Below, in pieces: positions 63,917-64,000 of a stretch of 64,000 nucleotides of DNA. Made by a program: the position numbers and the translations under genes. Each line of letters starts with the position of its first letter. Position 1 is the stretch's first letter. Below the pieces are notes generated by a model. The model was not told the DNA's origin. It did no database searches and saw only the letters and a program-made list of their open reading frames with translations. Source of the DNA: Mesostigma viride (taxonomy: Eukaryota; Streptophyta; Mesostigmatophyceae; Mesostigmatales; Mesostigmataceae); contig RPFO01000131.1 of NCBI GenBank assembly GCA_009746045.1, forward strand, positions 1,419,283 through 1,483,282. Reading direction: 5' to 3'.

Positions 63917-64000
63917 AGACTGAGTCATTTGTGCGCCTTGCGCAAAAAATAATTTGACTATGGTGCCACCTGGCGGGATTAGAAGATCCGCTAGACGTCA

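Overview
This window is nuclear DNA from a eukaryote. Two genes carry short GT-AG introns in frame with recognisable housekeeping proteins: a profilin-like gene (41473-44069, +) and an ERG28-like sterol-pathway scaffold gene (61733-62289, -). There is no bacterial-style operon, CRISPR array or rRNA gene. The mix of Ty3/gypsy, Copia-like, LINE, SINE and cut-and-paste elements with very long microsatellites suggests a repeat-rich protist, perhaps an alga. I cannot name the organism, and the lineage guess is weak.

Layout. 1-7354: a Ty3/gypsy-like element on the minus strand whose left end is off the window; it has an extra 5' ORF with a viroplasmin/RNase H1 N-terminal-like domain. 7355-9648: part of a hAT-family repeat interrupted by a TTAA-flanked piggyBac-like element (8238-9589). 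9649-15868: a degenerate L1-like LINE. 16740-17493: an unidentified, possibly spliced coding region. 18640-19850: LINE/SINE ends and a 419-bp (CATC)n tract. 20951-29680: a ~280-bp tandem repeat with a long perfect palindrome, interrupted by a complete, very young Copia-like element (21464-29492; LTRs 698 and 695 bp, TSD TATTG). 29745-30345: an 86-bp minisatellite. 31339-33360: pyrimidine tract and minisatellites. 34020-40725: LINE, hAT and SINE fragments. 41473-44630: profilin. 45035-53361: a nest of insertions ending in a 1.7-kb (AAC)n/(GAC)n tract. 54087-58321: a nearly intact LINE with a 12-bp TSD. 58334-60843: LINE/SINE fragments and a GGGC-rich tract. 61733-62289: ERG28. 62540-63694: a TA-flanked Tc1/mariner-like foldback element.

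How the parts relate. Several repeats occur more than once, so one copy serves as the empty site of another. This fixes the exact ends and target duplications of at least four insertions and gives their order. SINE-like families end in the same hairpin plus (TTAA)n tail as a LINE in the window, which suggests that LINEs mobilised them. The Copia-like element is the best candidate for something undescribed: its gag and pol share one frame interrupted by a single UGA, its aspartic-protease-like domain lies after integrase rather than before it, and its RT catalytic box reads HGDD.
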